15,186 nucleotides of DNA from REEB95 sp035648735 (GCA_035648735.1 DASRKX010000039.1:1-15186); one strand, 5' to 3'; positions 1 through 6,365 are shown, numbered from the stretch's first letter. Translations and numbers: made by a program. The notes: generated from the letters alone by a model not told the origin.

Positions 1-2129
1 TCGGAGCCGGCATGGCGCGGCAGGAAGATCGAGAAGACCGCGCCCTTGCCCGGCTCGCTGTCGACGAAGACGAAGCCGTCGGTCTGCTTGACGATGCCGT
101 AGACGGTCGAGAGGCCGAGGCCGGTGCCGGAGCCCACTTCCTTGGTCGAGAAGAACGGCTCGAAGATGCGCTGGTGATTTTCCTTCGGGATGCCGATGCC
201 GGTATCCGTCACCTCGATGAGCACGTAATCGCCCGCCGGCACGATCTCGTGCTGGCGCCGCGTCGCGCTGTCGCTGGCGACGTTGGATGTCTTGATGGTG
301 ACCGTGCCGCCCGTCGGCATGGCGTCGCGCGCATTGACCACGAGGTTGATGATGACCTGCTCGAGCTGGCCCTGATCGACCTTGACCAGCCCGAGGTCGC
401 GGCCGTGCACGACCTTCAGCTCGATGTTCTCGCCGATCAGCCGGCGCAGCAGATGCGACAGCTCCGCCAGCACGTCGCTGATGGCGAGGACGCGCGGCTG
501 CAGCGTCTGCTGGCGCGAGAATGCGAGAAGCTGGCGCACCAGATTGGCGGCGCGGTTGGCGTTCTGCTTGATCTGCATGATATCGGCGAAGCTGGGATCG
601 CCCGCGCGGAAGCGCAGCAGCAGCAGATCGCAGAAGCCGATCATCGCCGTCAGCAGATTGTTGAAATCATGCGCCACGCCGCCGGCCAATTGCCCGACCG
701 CCTGCATCTTCTGCGACTGGGTGAACTGCGCCTGGAGGCTCTTCTGCTCGGTCTGGTCGATGAAGTGGAGGATATAAGCCTCGTCCTCGATCCCCGCCTC
801 GCCCGCCTCGCCGCCGAGCCGGCTGATGAACAGCGCCGCCGATTTGACGGCGATTCCGCTGCCGGCGAGCCGGACTTCGACCGGACCCGGCACCAGCTTG
901 CCCTCGGCGGCCGCGGCGAGCCGCGACCACGCCGCCGCCTGGTCCTCGGGATGGAGGAAACCCAGGAACGGGCGGCCGATCACCTCGGCTGGCGGCAATT
1001 TGATGAAGCGGTAGAGCGCCTCGTTGGCCTCCTCGATATGGCCTTCGCGGTCCATCAGCGCGATGCCGACCGGCGCATTGGCGAAAAAGCGCCGGAAGCG
1101 CTGGCGCGAGACGCGAAGCTGCTCCACCCATTCGCGCTCGGGCGTGAGGTCCCGCACCACCGAGCGCGTGCGCAGATGATCGCCGGCGCGGACCACGCTT
1201 TGCGTGATGAGCGCATGAATGAGCCGGCCCTGGCGGCTCTGCAACGTCACCTCGCCGCGCGTCTCGCCGCCATCGAAGGGCGCGTGCGGCGGCGCGCCGG
1301 CGGGCGGCGGCCCGTCGAGGAAATCGGTGAGCTTGGCGCCCTTCTCCACGAGCTCGATTGCGCCGGCGCCGAGCCATTCGGCCAGCGCCTCGTTGACGAA
1401 GAGGAAGCGGCCGGCGGCATCGACCGAATAGAAGCCGATCGGCGCATTATCCAAAAAATCGGCGAGCTTCGCGCGCTCGTCGCGCAGCATCTGCTCCATG
1501 CCGTGGCGGGCGGTGATGTCCTCGAAGCTCCACAGCGTGTAGCCGGCGCGGCCGGCGAGCGGCGCCACGGAAAGATTGAACCAGCTCGCCTCGCCGTCGT
1601 CGTGACGGACGGCCACCACGCCGGCGGCGCGCCCCTCGTGCAGCGCCTGGTCGCGCAGCCGGGGCAGATTGCCGCCTTCGGCCGCCGCGCGCTGCGCCAA
1701 GGCGGCCAAGGGCGGCCCCTCGCAATGCGGGAAGAAGCGGTGAAAGGCGCCGTTGGCATAGGCCATGGCGCCCTGCGGATTCAGAATCAGATGCGCATTG
1801 GCCGAGGATTCAAGCGCCTGGCTCATCAAATCGATGCGGCTGCCGAGCATGGCGTGCATCTGGCGCGCGACGACGCTGGCGACGCCGGATCCCAGCGCCA
1901 GGGTCGCCAGGATGACGGCGATCGGCCGCAACACCGGCGCGTCGTTGACGTGGAAGACGAAGAGCGTCGTGGCGAGGACGGCGGCGAGGGAAAACGCGAC
2001 CGACAGCACGCCGAGCGCGCGCATCCAGGTCGCGACATTGCCGGCCACGGCATCCTCGGGCGCGCCGGCGGCGGCGAACGATTTCGCGCAGCGCTTGGCC
2101 CGACCGTCGATGGGCAGATCGATCACCAT
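1..2129 (-). CDS. cckA: Cell-cycle hybrid histidine kinase CckA (3' end outside window)
   Basis: Membrane sensor kinase at the top of the CckA-ChpT-CtrA phosphorelay; it can act as kinase or phosphatase. The frame is open from ATG 2129 to the left edge (709 codons seen). An in-frame TAA lies three codons upstream, so the start cannot be earlier; no clear Shine-Dalgarno is visible. Order: two membrane spans (about residues 35-60 and 65-88), three PAS-like regions (about 105-205, 225-335, 345-455), a HisKA H-box reading VAHDFNNLL with the phospho-accepting His near 487, then the HATPase with N-box NLVVNARDAM near 595, DTGIGIP near 640, FEPFFSTK near 658 and GTGLGLSTVYGIVKQ near 670. The HDFNNLL and GLSTVYG forms are typical of CckA. 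The family's C-terminal receiver domain would lie past the edge. Identification is firm; domain limits are approximate. Confidence 0.95.
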   Translation of the reverse strand, partial: MVIDLPIDGRAKRCAKSFAAAGAPEDAVAGNVATWMRALGVLSVAFSLAAVLATTLFVFHVNDAPVLRPIAVILATLALGSGVASVVARQMHAMLGSRIDLMSQALESSANAHLILNPQGAMAYANGAFHRFFPHCEGPPLAALAQRAAAEGGNLPRLRDQALHEGRAAGVVAVRHDDGEASWFNLSVAPLAGRAGYTLWSFEDITARHGMEQMLRDERAKLADFLDNAPIGFYSVDAAGRFLFVNEALAEWLGAGAIELVEKGAKLTDFLDGPPPAGAPPHAPFDGGETRGEVTLQSRQGRLIHALITQSVVRAGDHLRTRSVVRDLTPEREWVEQLRVSRQRFRRFFANAPVGIALMDREGHIEEANEALYRFIKLPPAEVIGRPFLGFLHPEDQAAAWSRLAAAAEGKLVPGPVEVRLAGSGIAVKSAALFISRLGGEAGEAGIEDEAYILHFIDQTEQKSLQAQFTQSQKMQAVGQLAGGVAHDFNNLLTAMIGFCDLLLLRFRAGDPSFADIMQIKQNANRAANLVRQLLAFSRQQTLQPRVLAISDVLAELSHLLRRLIGENIELKVVHGRDLGLVKVDQGQLEQVIINLVVNARDAMPTGGTVTIKTSNVASDSATRRQHEIVPAGDYVLIEVTDTGIGIPKENHQRIFEPFFSTKEVGSGTGLGLSTVYGIVKQTDGFVFVDSEPGKGAVFSIFLPRHAGS

Positions 2130-2182
2130 GGGAGTTTATCACACGGCCGATAGCGCGTGGCGCCCGGCACGCGCACGCATGC

Positions 2183-2270
2183 GAGTCGCATCGAATCCTC
2201 TCTATCCCCGCTCGTCCTCTGGCGGACCATCGCCGGATTCGCGTTAAGAAAGGATTAACCACAACGACTC
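2183..2270. promoter_or_regulatory. Four GANTC (CcrM-type) sites upstream of cckA
   Basis: GANTC, the target of the alphaproteobacterial methyltransferase CcrM, occurs at 2183-2187 (GAGTC), 2193-2197 (GAATC), 2236-2240 (GATTC) and 2266-2270 (GACTC). That is four in 88 bp, against about one per 256 bp by chance. They lie in the 183-bp gap between dksA and cckA and flank a CtrA box. That they make cckA transcription sensitive to methylation is inference. Confidence 0.5.
2244..2258 (-). promoter_or_regulatory. Perfect CtrA box (TTAA-N7-TTAA) upstream of cckA
   Basis: The sequence has TTAA, seven bases, then TTAA, matching the CtrA consensus exactly. It lies 114 bp upstream of the cckA start and downstream of the dksA stop, so cckA is the obvious target. 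The motif is read directly; binding by CtrA, and activation versus repression, are inferred. Confidence 0.65.
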
Positions 2271-2272
2271 GG

Positions 2273-2294
2273 AAAAATCCGCGGCGTCGCGCGG
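2273..2294 (-). terminator. Weak intrinsic terminator after dksA
   Basis: Read on the minus strand, CCGCG and CGCGG pair around a 6-base loop and are followed by A and then five T. The stem is only 5 bp but all G-C. It sits 18 bp past the dksA stop and would separate dksA from cckA transcription. Confidence 0.4.
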
Positions 2295-2312
2295 CCCCTC
2301 TTCGTCGCGCTC

Positions 2313-2735
<423 letters not shown>

Positions 2736-2759
2736 TTGGTCTCCCCACAAAACGGCGCG

Positions 2760-2788
2760 AGTATATGAATCGCGGGCCGGTGAGGCAA
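2760..2788 (-). promoter_or_regulatory. Sigma70-type promoter for dksA
   Basis: On the minus strand, TTGCCT (2788-2783) is followed by a 17-bp spacer and TATACT (2765-2760). These resemble TTGACA/TATAAT with ideal spacing and predict a start near 2753, about 18 nt before the dksA ATG. The spacer carries a GANTC site (2767-2771) directly next to the -10 element. Confidence 0.65.
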
Positions 2789-2854
2789 GCCTTCTAAATC
2801 GCTGATATTACTGATTTTTATCGCCGGGAGCCGCGGCGAAGGGGACCGGCGGGT

Positions 2855-3280
2855 TCAGCGCAGCGCCAGCCGGGCGCCGGGGCCGGGCGAGAAGGCGTCG
2901 GCCGACGGGGCGCCTTCCTCGGCCTGAATGAGCAGCTTGGCCGATTTGAGCGCGCGGTAGAACTGGCCGTCGTCGAGCAGGCCGCGGATCTCGCGCAACG
3001 CCCCGGCGCTTTCCGGACGGCGCTCGGCGTATTCCTTCATCTGCCGCTCGATGGTGGCGAAGAAAAGATCGCCCTTGCCGGAAAAAAGATACTGGCACTG
3101 GATGGCGAAATAGATGCGGCGGGCCGGCGTCGTCGCCTTCTCCTCGGACAACACGTCCTTCTCGCGCAGCAATGCCGCGTTGGTGTGGATGAGAATCTTG
3201 GCCATCGGGCCCGAATTCTCGATCACCACGCCATTGAGGATGAGCTTTTCGTGGGGTTTCAGATTGATGGTCAGCGGCAT
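2855..3280 (-). CDS. flbT: Flagellin post-transcriptional regulator FlbT
   Basis: FlbT-family protein of 141 residues, the usual size. In Caulobacter FlbT binds the flagellin mRNA leader and blocks its translation until the hook is finished. The N-terminus MPLTINLKPHEKLILNGVVIENSG is the family signature, followed by the conserved ARRIYFAIQCQYLF segment. It is cytoplasmic, with no signal peptide. The start is ATG 3280; only a weak ribosome site is visible. The usual partner flaF is not next to it: dksA lies downstream and sciP is divergent upstream. The flbT-sciP gap carries two near-consensus CtrA boxes, which suggests CtrA control of flagellar genes, although box orientation does not show which gene is served. 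Confidence 0.93.
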   Translation of the reverse strand: MPLTINLKPHEKLILNGVVIENSGPMAKILIHTNAALLREKDVLSEEKATTPARRIYFAIQCQYLFSGKGDLFFATIERQMKEYAERRPESAGALREIRGLLDDGQFYRALKSAKLLIQAEEGAPSADAFSPGPGARLALR

Positions 3281-3345
3281 TCTAACGCTTCGCGGTCTGA
3301 AGGCGCCCCCAGGGACGCGACGGCCTCTATCTAGGGCGCGAAGCT

Positions 3346-3360
3346 TTAGGATTGCGTTAA
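3346..3360. promoter_or_regulatory. CtrA-box-like site 1 in flbT-sciP gap
   Basis: TTAG, seven bases, TTAA: one mismatch to the CtrA consensus. It is 66 bp from the flbT start and 113 bp from the sciP start, so it could serve either divergent gene. Confidence 0.5.
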
Positions 3361-3374
3361 GCGGTGAAGGCCCG

Positions 3375-3442
3375 AAACCCCTGAAATAATTTGCTTTTTA
3401 CATAAATTCACCCGCGCTTTAGTTGGCGCGCCTTAGGGGTTT
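3375..3442. repeat. 8-bp inverted repeat in flbT-sciP gap
   Basis: AAACCCCT at 3375-3382 is matched by AGGGGTTT at 3435-3442, separated by 52 AT-rich bases. The right arm overlaps the second CtrA-like box. It could be a two-site operator between the divergent genes, but an 8-bp match at this distance may also arise by chance. Confidence 0.35.
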
Positions 3443-3447
3443 TTTAA
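3433..3447. promoter_or_regulatory. CtrA-box-like site 2 next to sciP start
   Basis: TTAG, seven bases, TTAA: one mismatch to the CtrA consensus. It lies 25 bp before the preferred sciP ATG. A site so close to the start could be a repression site or overlap the promoter. Part of the match is a run of T, which lowers its specificity. Confidence 0.45.
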
Positions 3448-3472
3448 AGCGGTGCGGCATAAATTCTCGTCC

Positions 3473-3838
3473 ATGCAGACGCGTTTCTCCTCCCCCGTCC
3501 CCGCCGCCCGCGCCACCGCCGCGGCGCGCCCGGTCGAATCCGAAGCCGATGCCGACTGGCTTGTCGACATCGGGCCGGTGCTGTCGCTCGACAGCCTGCC
3601 GGCCCCGGAGACCAAGCGCTGGGTGATCCGCCGCAAGGCGATCGTCGTCGCCGCGGTTCGCGCCGGCGTCATCAGCCTCGAAGACGCTTGCCGGCGCTAC
3701 ACGCTGTCGATCGAGGAATTCCTCGCCTGGCAGCGCCTGGTCGACAGCCATGGCCTGCCCGGCCTGCGCGTCACCCGGCTGCAAGACTATCGCGCGAACA
3801 ATCCCGCGCCGACCCCGACCGGCACCCGCCCGCGCTGA
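3473..3838 (+). CDS. sciP: DUF1153 protein, SciP-type CtrA inhibitor
   Basis: The core at about residues 25-110 (DWLVDIGPVLSLDSLPAPETKR, WVIRRKAIVVAAVRAG, ISLEDACRRYTLSIEEFLAWQ, HGLPGLRVTRLQDYR) is the DUF1153 fold, a small helix-turn-helix protein. The Caulobacter member SciP binds CtrA and blocks activation of CtrA targets after division. Here the core is extended by an N-terminal tail rich in Ala, Arg and Pro and a short Pro/Thr tail. ATG 3473 is preferred; an in-frame GTG at 3452 would add 7 residues and overlap no more of the CtrA box. Neither start has a good ribosome site. It diverges from flbT and is followed 81 bp later by the FlhF-like gene. The domain is firm; function as CtrA inhibitor is inferred from the family and from cckA, chpT and ctrA nearby. 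Confidence 0.88.
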   Translation: MQTRFSSPVPAARATAAARPVESEADADWLVDIGPVLSLDSLPAPETKRWVIRRKAIVVAAVRAGVISLEDACRRYTLSIEEFLAWQRLVDSHGLPGLRVTRLQDYRANNPAPTPTGTRPR

Positions 3839-3857
3839 ACGCGACCGACACCTTCCT

Positions 3858-3892
3858 TTAAGCACTCCTTCATCCGCCAACCTTATGGTTAA
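3858..3892. promoter_or_regulatory. Degenerate CtrA motifs before the FlhF-like gene
   Basis: TTAA-N7-TTCA occurs at 3858-3872 (one mismatch), and the half-site TTAACCAT is found on the minus strand at 3892-3885. Both lie in the 81-bp gap after sciP. The match is suggestive only. Confidence 0.3.
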
Positions 3893-3913
3893 GCCTGGGT
3901 TTTTTCCGGGCTT
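3891..3913 (+). other. Hairpin just before the FlhF-like start codon
   Basis: AAGCCTGG and CCGGGCTT can pair over 8 bp (one T-G wobble) around the loop GTTTTTT. The right arm ends 6 nt before ATG 3920 and covers the position where a ribosome site would sit. It could lower translation or mark the 3' end of sciP RNA; it lacks a trailing T-run. Confidence 0.4.
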
Positions 3914-3919
3914 CATCTC

Positions 3920-4729
3920 ATGGCGCGCGACACTTCAGGACAAAGTCTCTGGCAGGATTCCGCCGCGCAACAGGCGAAGGATCTGTCGCCGGCGCAAAAG
4001 CGCATCCAGGCGGCGCTCGCCGCCCACGGCGTGCCGGCGGCGCAGAGCCGCAAGCTCGTCAACCTCGCCTTCTCGGCCGCGAGCGACGATGCCGAGGAAT
4101 GCCTCGCCCGCGCGCTGGGCCAACTCTATCTCTTCAATCCGCTGATCGACGAGCCGCACGGCCGTTTCATGCTGATGGGCTCGCCGGGCTCCGGCAAGAC
4201 GCTGGCCCTCGCCAAGCTGGCGAGCCGCGCCAAGGCGCTCGGCCGCACGGTGCGGCTGGTGACGTCCGATGCCGCGCGGTCGAACGGCATCGAGCCGTTG
4301 AAGCATTTTGCCGAAACGCTCGGCCTCGAAATCGAGATCGCCGGCGACCGCAATGCGCTGGCGGCGCTCGGCGCCACATCCGGGGCCACGCTGCTGATCG
4401 ACAGCGCCGGCATCAATCCCTATTCGCCGGCCGACCGCCAGGCACTCGAGGGCCTGGCGCAAGCCGCCAAGGCCGAGCCGATTCTGGTCCTTGCCGCCGG
4501 CGGCGATCCTGCCGACACGGTCGAGACCGCGCATGTCTTCCGCGATATCGGCTGCCAACGCGTGCTGGTGACCCGGCTCGACATCGTGCGCCGCATTGGC
4601 AGCGTCATGGCGGTGCCCGAAGCCCTCGGCATCGCCTTCGCCGAGGGACTCGCCGCGGCCTCGCCGGCGCAAGGCATCGAGCCGTTCAGCGCCGTCAATT
4701 TGGCGCAGCGCCTGTTGCAGGCGGGCTGA
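3920..4729 (+). CDS. FlhF-like SRP-family GTPase
   Basis: The 269-residue protein resembles the NG domain of FlhF/SRP54 GTPases. A helical N-region (about 20-75) precedes a P-loop reading GSPGSGKT (about 90-97), then TSDAARSNGIEPL in place of DTYRIGAVEQL, the Walker B-like LLIDSAG (normally DTAG), TRLD (normally TKLD) and the closing RRIGSVMAVPEALGIAFAEG. FlhF proteins help place and count polar flagella. This copy is shorter than a full FlhF because it lacks the basic N-terminal domain, and its nucleotide motifs are altered, so GTPase activity is uncertain. It follows sciP on the same strand and faces the FliJ-like gene, which supports a flagellar role. A different SRP-like NTPase remains possible. 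Confidence 0.7.
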   Translation: MARDTSGQSLWQDSAAQQAKDLSPAQKRIQAALAAHGVPAAQSRKLVNLAFSAASDDAEECLARALGQLYLFNPLIDEPHGRFMLMGSPGSGKTLALAKLASRAKALGRTVRLVTSDAARSNGIEPLKHFAETLGLEIEIAGDRNALAALGATSGATLLIDSAGINPYSPADRQALEGLAQAAKAEPILVLAAGGDPADTVETAHVFRDIGCQRVLVTRLDIVRRIGSVMAVPEALGIAFAEGLAAASPAQGIEPFSAVNLAQRLLQAG

Positions 4730-4762
4730 AGCTTCCAGCAAATTAATCGATCGGATTTTTTG

Positions 4763-4783
4763 CGGCCCCGATCTACGGGGCCG
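4763..4783. terminator. Hairpin between convergent FlhF-like and FliJ-like genes
   Basis: CGGCCCCG and CGGGGCCG form a perfect 8-bp stem around ATCTA. It sits 33 bp past the FlhF-like stop and 5 bp past the FliJ-like stop. The T-run (4756-4761) precedes the hairpin on the plus strand and there is none after it on either strand, so it is not a canonical intrinsic terminator. It may still mark the shared 3' ends. Confidence 0.4.
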
Positions 4784-4788
4784 GACGC

Positions 4789-5124
4789 TCAGCCACCGCC
4801 GCGGCGGCGATTCTGCTCGGCGCGCGCCGAGGCGACGATCTCGTGGCGGCGCATGCCGTAATAGACCTCGGTCAGCCCTTCCCGCGCTTGGCGGAGCTGG
4901 ACGTCGACCTCGGCGAGCGACTGCTCGATCCGGGCGCGGCGCTCCGCCATGGCGGCGATGTGACGCGCGGCCGAGCCCGCCGCCTCGGTGGCTTTCTGGT
5001 CGCGATCGATCTTGCCCTGCTGGTCGCGCAGTTGCGCGGCGAGCCGCTCGAGATCGGCGATCTCGCGGCGGCGCTCGTCGAGCTGCCAGCGGTAGCCCCG
5101 CACCCGGGCGTCGAGGGTCTTCAT
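4789..5124 (-). CDS. fliJ: FliJ-like flagellar export coiled-coil protein
   Basis: The 111-residue protein is almost entirely charged helix: MKTLDARVRGYRWQLDERRREIADLERLAAQLRDQ, then a second long helix ending in VYYGMRRHEIVASARAEQNRRR. The MKTLD...RWQLDE opening and hairpin-like two-helix layout match FliJ, the cytoplasmic stalk of the flagellar type III export ATPase complex. It is a little shorter than typical FliJ (about 130-150). Its usual partner fliI is not adjacent. ATG 5124 has GGAG 9 nt upstream. It diverges from ctrA across a motif-dense gap containing a perfect CtrA box. Coiled-coil proteins are hard to assign by sequence alone, so the name is likely rather than certain. Confidence 0.65.
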   Translation of the reverse strand: MKTLDARVRGYRWQLDERRREIADLERLAAQLRDQQGKIDRDQKATEAAGSAARHIAAMAERRARIEQSLAEVDVQLRQAREGLTEVYYGMRRHEIVASARAEQNRRRGGG

Positions 5125-5168
5125 ACCGGCGTACTCCGGGCGATCGGTTTTCCCGAGTCGCCGCTAAG

Positions 5169-5185
5169 GTTACGAGTCGCGTAAC
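5169..5185. repeat. 17-bp palindrome around a GANTC site
   Basis: GTTACG and CGTAAC form a perfect 6-bp inverted repeat around the five bases AGTCG. The GAGTC site at 5174-5178 begins in the left arm and runs into the centre. It resembles a dimer operator, 45 bp upstream of the FliJ-like start. Confidence 0.4.
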
Positions 5186-5214
5186 AAGCCTTTCGCGAAA
5201 AATAATCCGCGCCC

Positions 5215-5229
5215 GAATCGACTCGAATC
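5215..5229. promoter_or_regulatory. Three abutting GANTC sites
   Basis: GAATC, GACTC and GAATC follow one another with no base between them. This triple CcrM-type target lies 91-105 bp upstream of the FliJ-like start and about 250 bp upstream of ctrA. Confidence 0.6.
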
Positions 5230-5271
5230 GTCCGGCCTGCAGACGCAACGACGCATCATCGCCGCTCAGGC

Positions 5272-5286
5272 TTAATTGGCGGTTAA
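5272..5286. promoter_or_regulatory. Perfect CtrA box in fliJ-ctrA gap
   Basis: TTAA, seven bases, TTAA, an exact match to the CtrA consensus. It is 148 bp from the FliJ-like start and 190 bp from the ctrA start, so it could serve either or both. Binding is inferred. Confidence 0.65.
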
Positions 5287-5475
5287 ATCAGAGAAATTAG
5301 GCCTTTTCGCGCGGCCGGTTCGGCCCCGATTAACGCTGCCACGACTCGGCCCCAAGGATGGACAGGAGGTAAAATATCCCTCCGGTATTAATCAAATTAA
5401 CGAAGTTTTTACTCAAGCCGGTAAGGATCATTAAAGTTGGAGTATGGTTTCCAAGTCCTTTTCTGGAGGCACGCC

Positions 5476-6204
5476 ATGCGCGTCCTGTTGATTGAAGACG
5501 ATTCGGCTACCGCAGCCAGCATCGAATTGATGCTCAAGGGCGAGGGCTTCATTTGCGACACGACCGATCTCGGCGAGGACGGCCTCGAGATCGGCAAGCT
5601 CTACGATTACGACATCATCGTGCTCGACCTCATGCTGCCGGACATCGACGGCTACGAGGTGCTGCGCCGGCTGCGCGCCGCGCGCGTGCGCACCCCCATC
5701 CTGATCCTTTCGGGCATGGCCGAGCTCGACAACAAGATCAAGGGTCTCGGCTTCGGCGCCGACGACTTCCTGGCGAAGCCCTTCGACCGCCGCGAGCTGA
5801 TCGCCCGTATCCAGGCGATCGTGCGTCGCGCCAAGGGTCATTCCGAATCCGTGATCCGGACCGGCAAGCTCGCCGTCAATCTCGACAGCCGCACCGTCGA
5901 GGCCGATGGCGCCCCGCTCCATTTGACCGGCAAGGAATACGGCATCCTCGAGCTCCTCAGCCTGCGCAAGGGCACGACACTGACCAAGGAGATGTTCCTC
6001 AATCATCTCTACGGCGGCATGGACGAGCCCGAGCTGAAGATCATCGACGTCTTCGTCTGCAAGTTGCGCAAGAAGCTGTCGGTCTCGACCGGCGGCGCCA
6101 ATTACATCGAGACGGTGTGGGGCCGCGGCTATGTGCTGCGCGACCCACCGACGACCGAAGCACCCGCCGCGATCGAGCCCGCCAAGGAATTGGCCAAGGC
6201 GTAG
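5476..6204 (+). CDS. ctrA: Cell-cycle response regulator CtrA
   Basis: OmpR/PhoB-type regulator of 242 residues. The receiver starts MRVLLIEDDSATAASIELML and its phospho-acceptor is Asp51 in IIVLDLMLPDIDG, the same number as in Caulobacter CtrA; the conserved Lys is in FLAKPFDRRELIARI. The C-terminal winged helix runs from about 125 to 225 and ends in the recognition region IIDVFVCKLRKKL and NYIETVWGRGYVLRD. Phosphorylated CtrA binds TTAA-N7-TTAA and controls division, replication and flagellar genes. ATG 5476 is chosen because GGAGG lies 6 nt upstream and it gives the family's standard N-terminus. The tail ends in KELAKA, not the Ala-Ala degradation end of the Caulobacter protein. A strong terminator follows. 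Confidence 0.97.
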   Translation: MRVLLIEDDSATAASIELMLKGEGFICDTTDLGEDGLEIGKLYDYDIIVLDLMLPDIDGYEVLRRLRAARVRTPILILSGMAELDNKIKGLGFGADDFLAKPFDRRELIARIQAIVRRAKGHSESVIRTGKLAVNLDSRTVEADGAPLHLTGKEYGILELLSLRKGTTLTKEMFLNHLYGGMDEPELKIIDVFVCKLRKKLSVSTGGANYIETVWGRGYVLRDPPTTEAPAAIEPAKELAKA

Positions 6205-6249
6205 CTTTCTTTCGTCCCTTTTCCGGGGGAAGTATTTTACGGGGGAACA

Positions 6250-6285
6250 AAAACGGCGGCACAGAATGTGCCGCCGTTTTCTTTT
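6250..6285 (+). terminator. Strong Rho-independent terminator after ctrA
   Basis: A perfect 14-bp stem, AAAACGGCGGCACA (6250-6263) with its complement (6267-6280), closes a GAA loop and is followed by a T-rich tail. The A-run on the left arm would also let it work on the opposite strand. It lies 45 bp past the ctrA stop. Confidence 0.93.
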
Positions 6286-6365
6286 GTCCTAAGGAATATT
6301 GGCGGTGGAATATAAGAACGGGCTCATATGGTATGTTCTGGGGCCGATAGAAAAGGAGGATGGTC

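Larger units (their letters stand above)
5125..5475. promoter_or_regulatory. fliJ-ctrA divergent regulatory region (no gene)
   Basis: I see no coding sequence in these 351 bp. The region holds six GANTC sites (5155, 5174, 5215, 5220, 5225, 5343), a perfect CtrA box (5272-5286), a one-mismatch CtrA box (5397-5411, TTAA-N7-TTTA), a 17-bp palindrome (5169-5185), a GGAGG/CCTCC inverted repeat (about 5366-5383) and the ctrA ribosome site (GGAGG 5465-5469). I could not place a convincing -35/-10 pair. In Caulobacter the ctrA promoters likewise combine CtrA and GANTC sites, so autoregulation plus methylation control is a reasonable inference. Confidence 0.6.

Noticed and set aside
12..2153. 713-residue open frame on the plus strand
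   Set aside because: It is antisense to cckA; the minus strand gives a full set of PAS, HisKA and HATPase motifs, while this product is only Arg/Ala-rich filler typical of GC-rich shadows.
3935..5248. 437-residue open frame on the minus strand
   Set aside because: It runs antisense through the FlhF-like gene and out of frame through the FliJ-like gene, both of which have recognisable motifs.
5366..5383. GGAGG as a ribosome site for a hidden small gene before ctrA
   Set aside because: No ATG, GTG or TTG with a sensible frame follows at proper spacing; the GGAGG instead pairs with a nearby CCTCC.
5388..5400. TTAA-N5-TTAA upstream of ctrA as a CtrA box
   Set aside because: The spacing is 5, not 7; only the second TTAA fits a box, paired with TTTA at 5408-5411.
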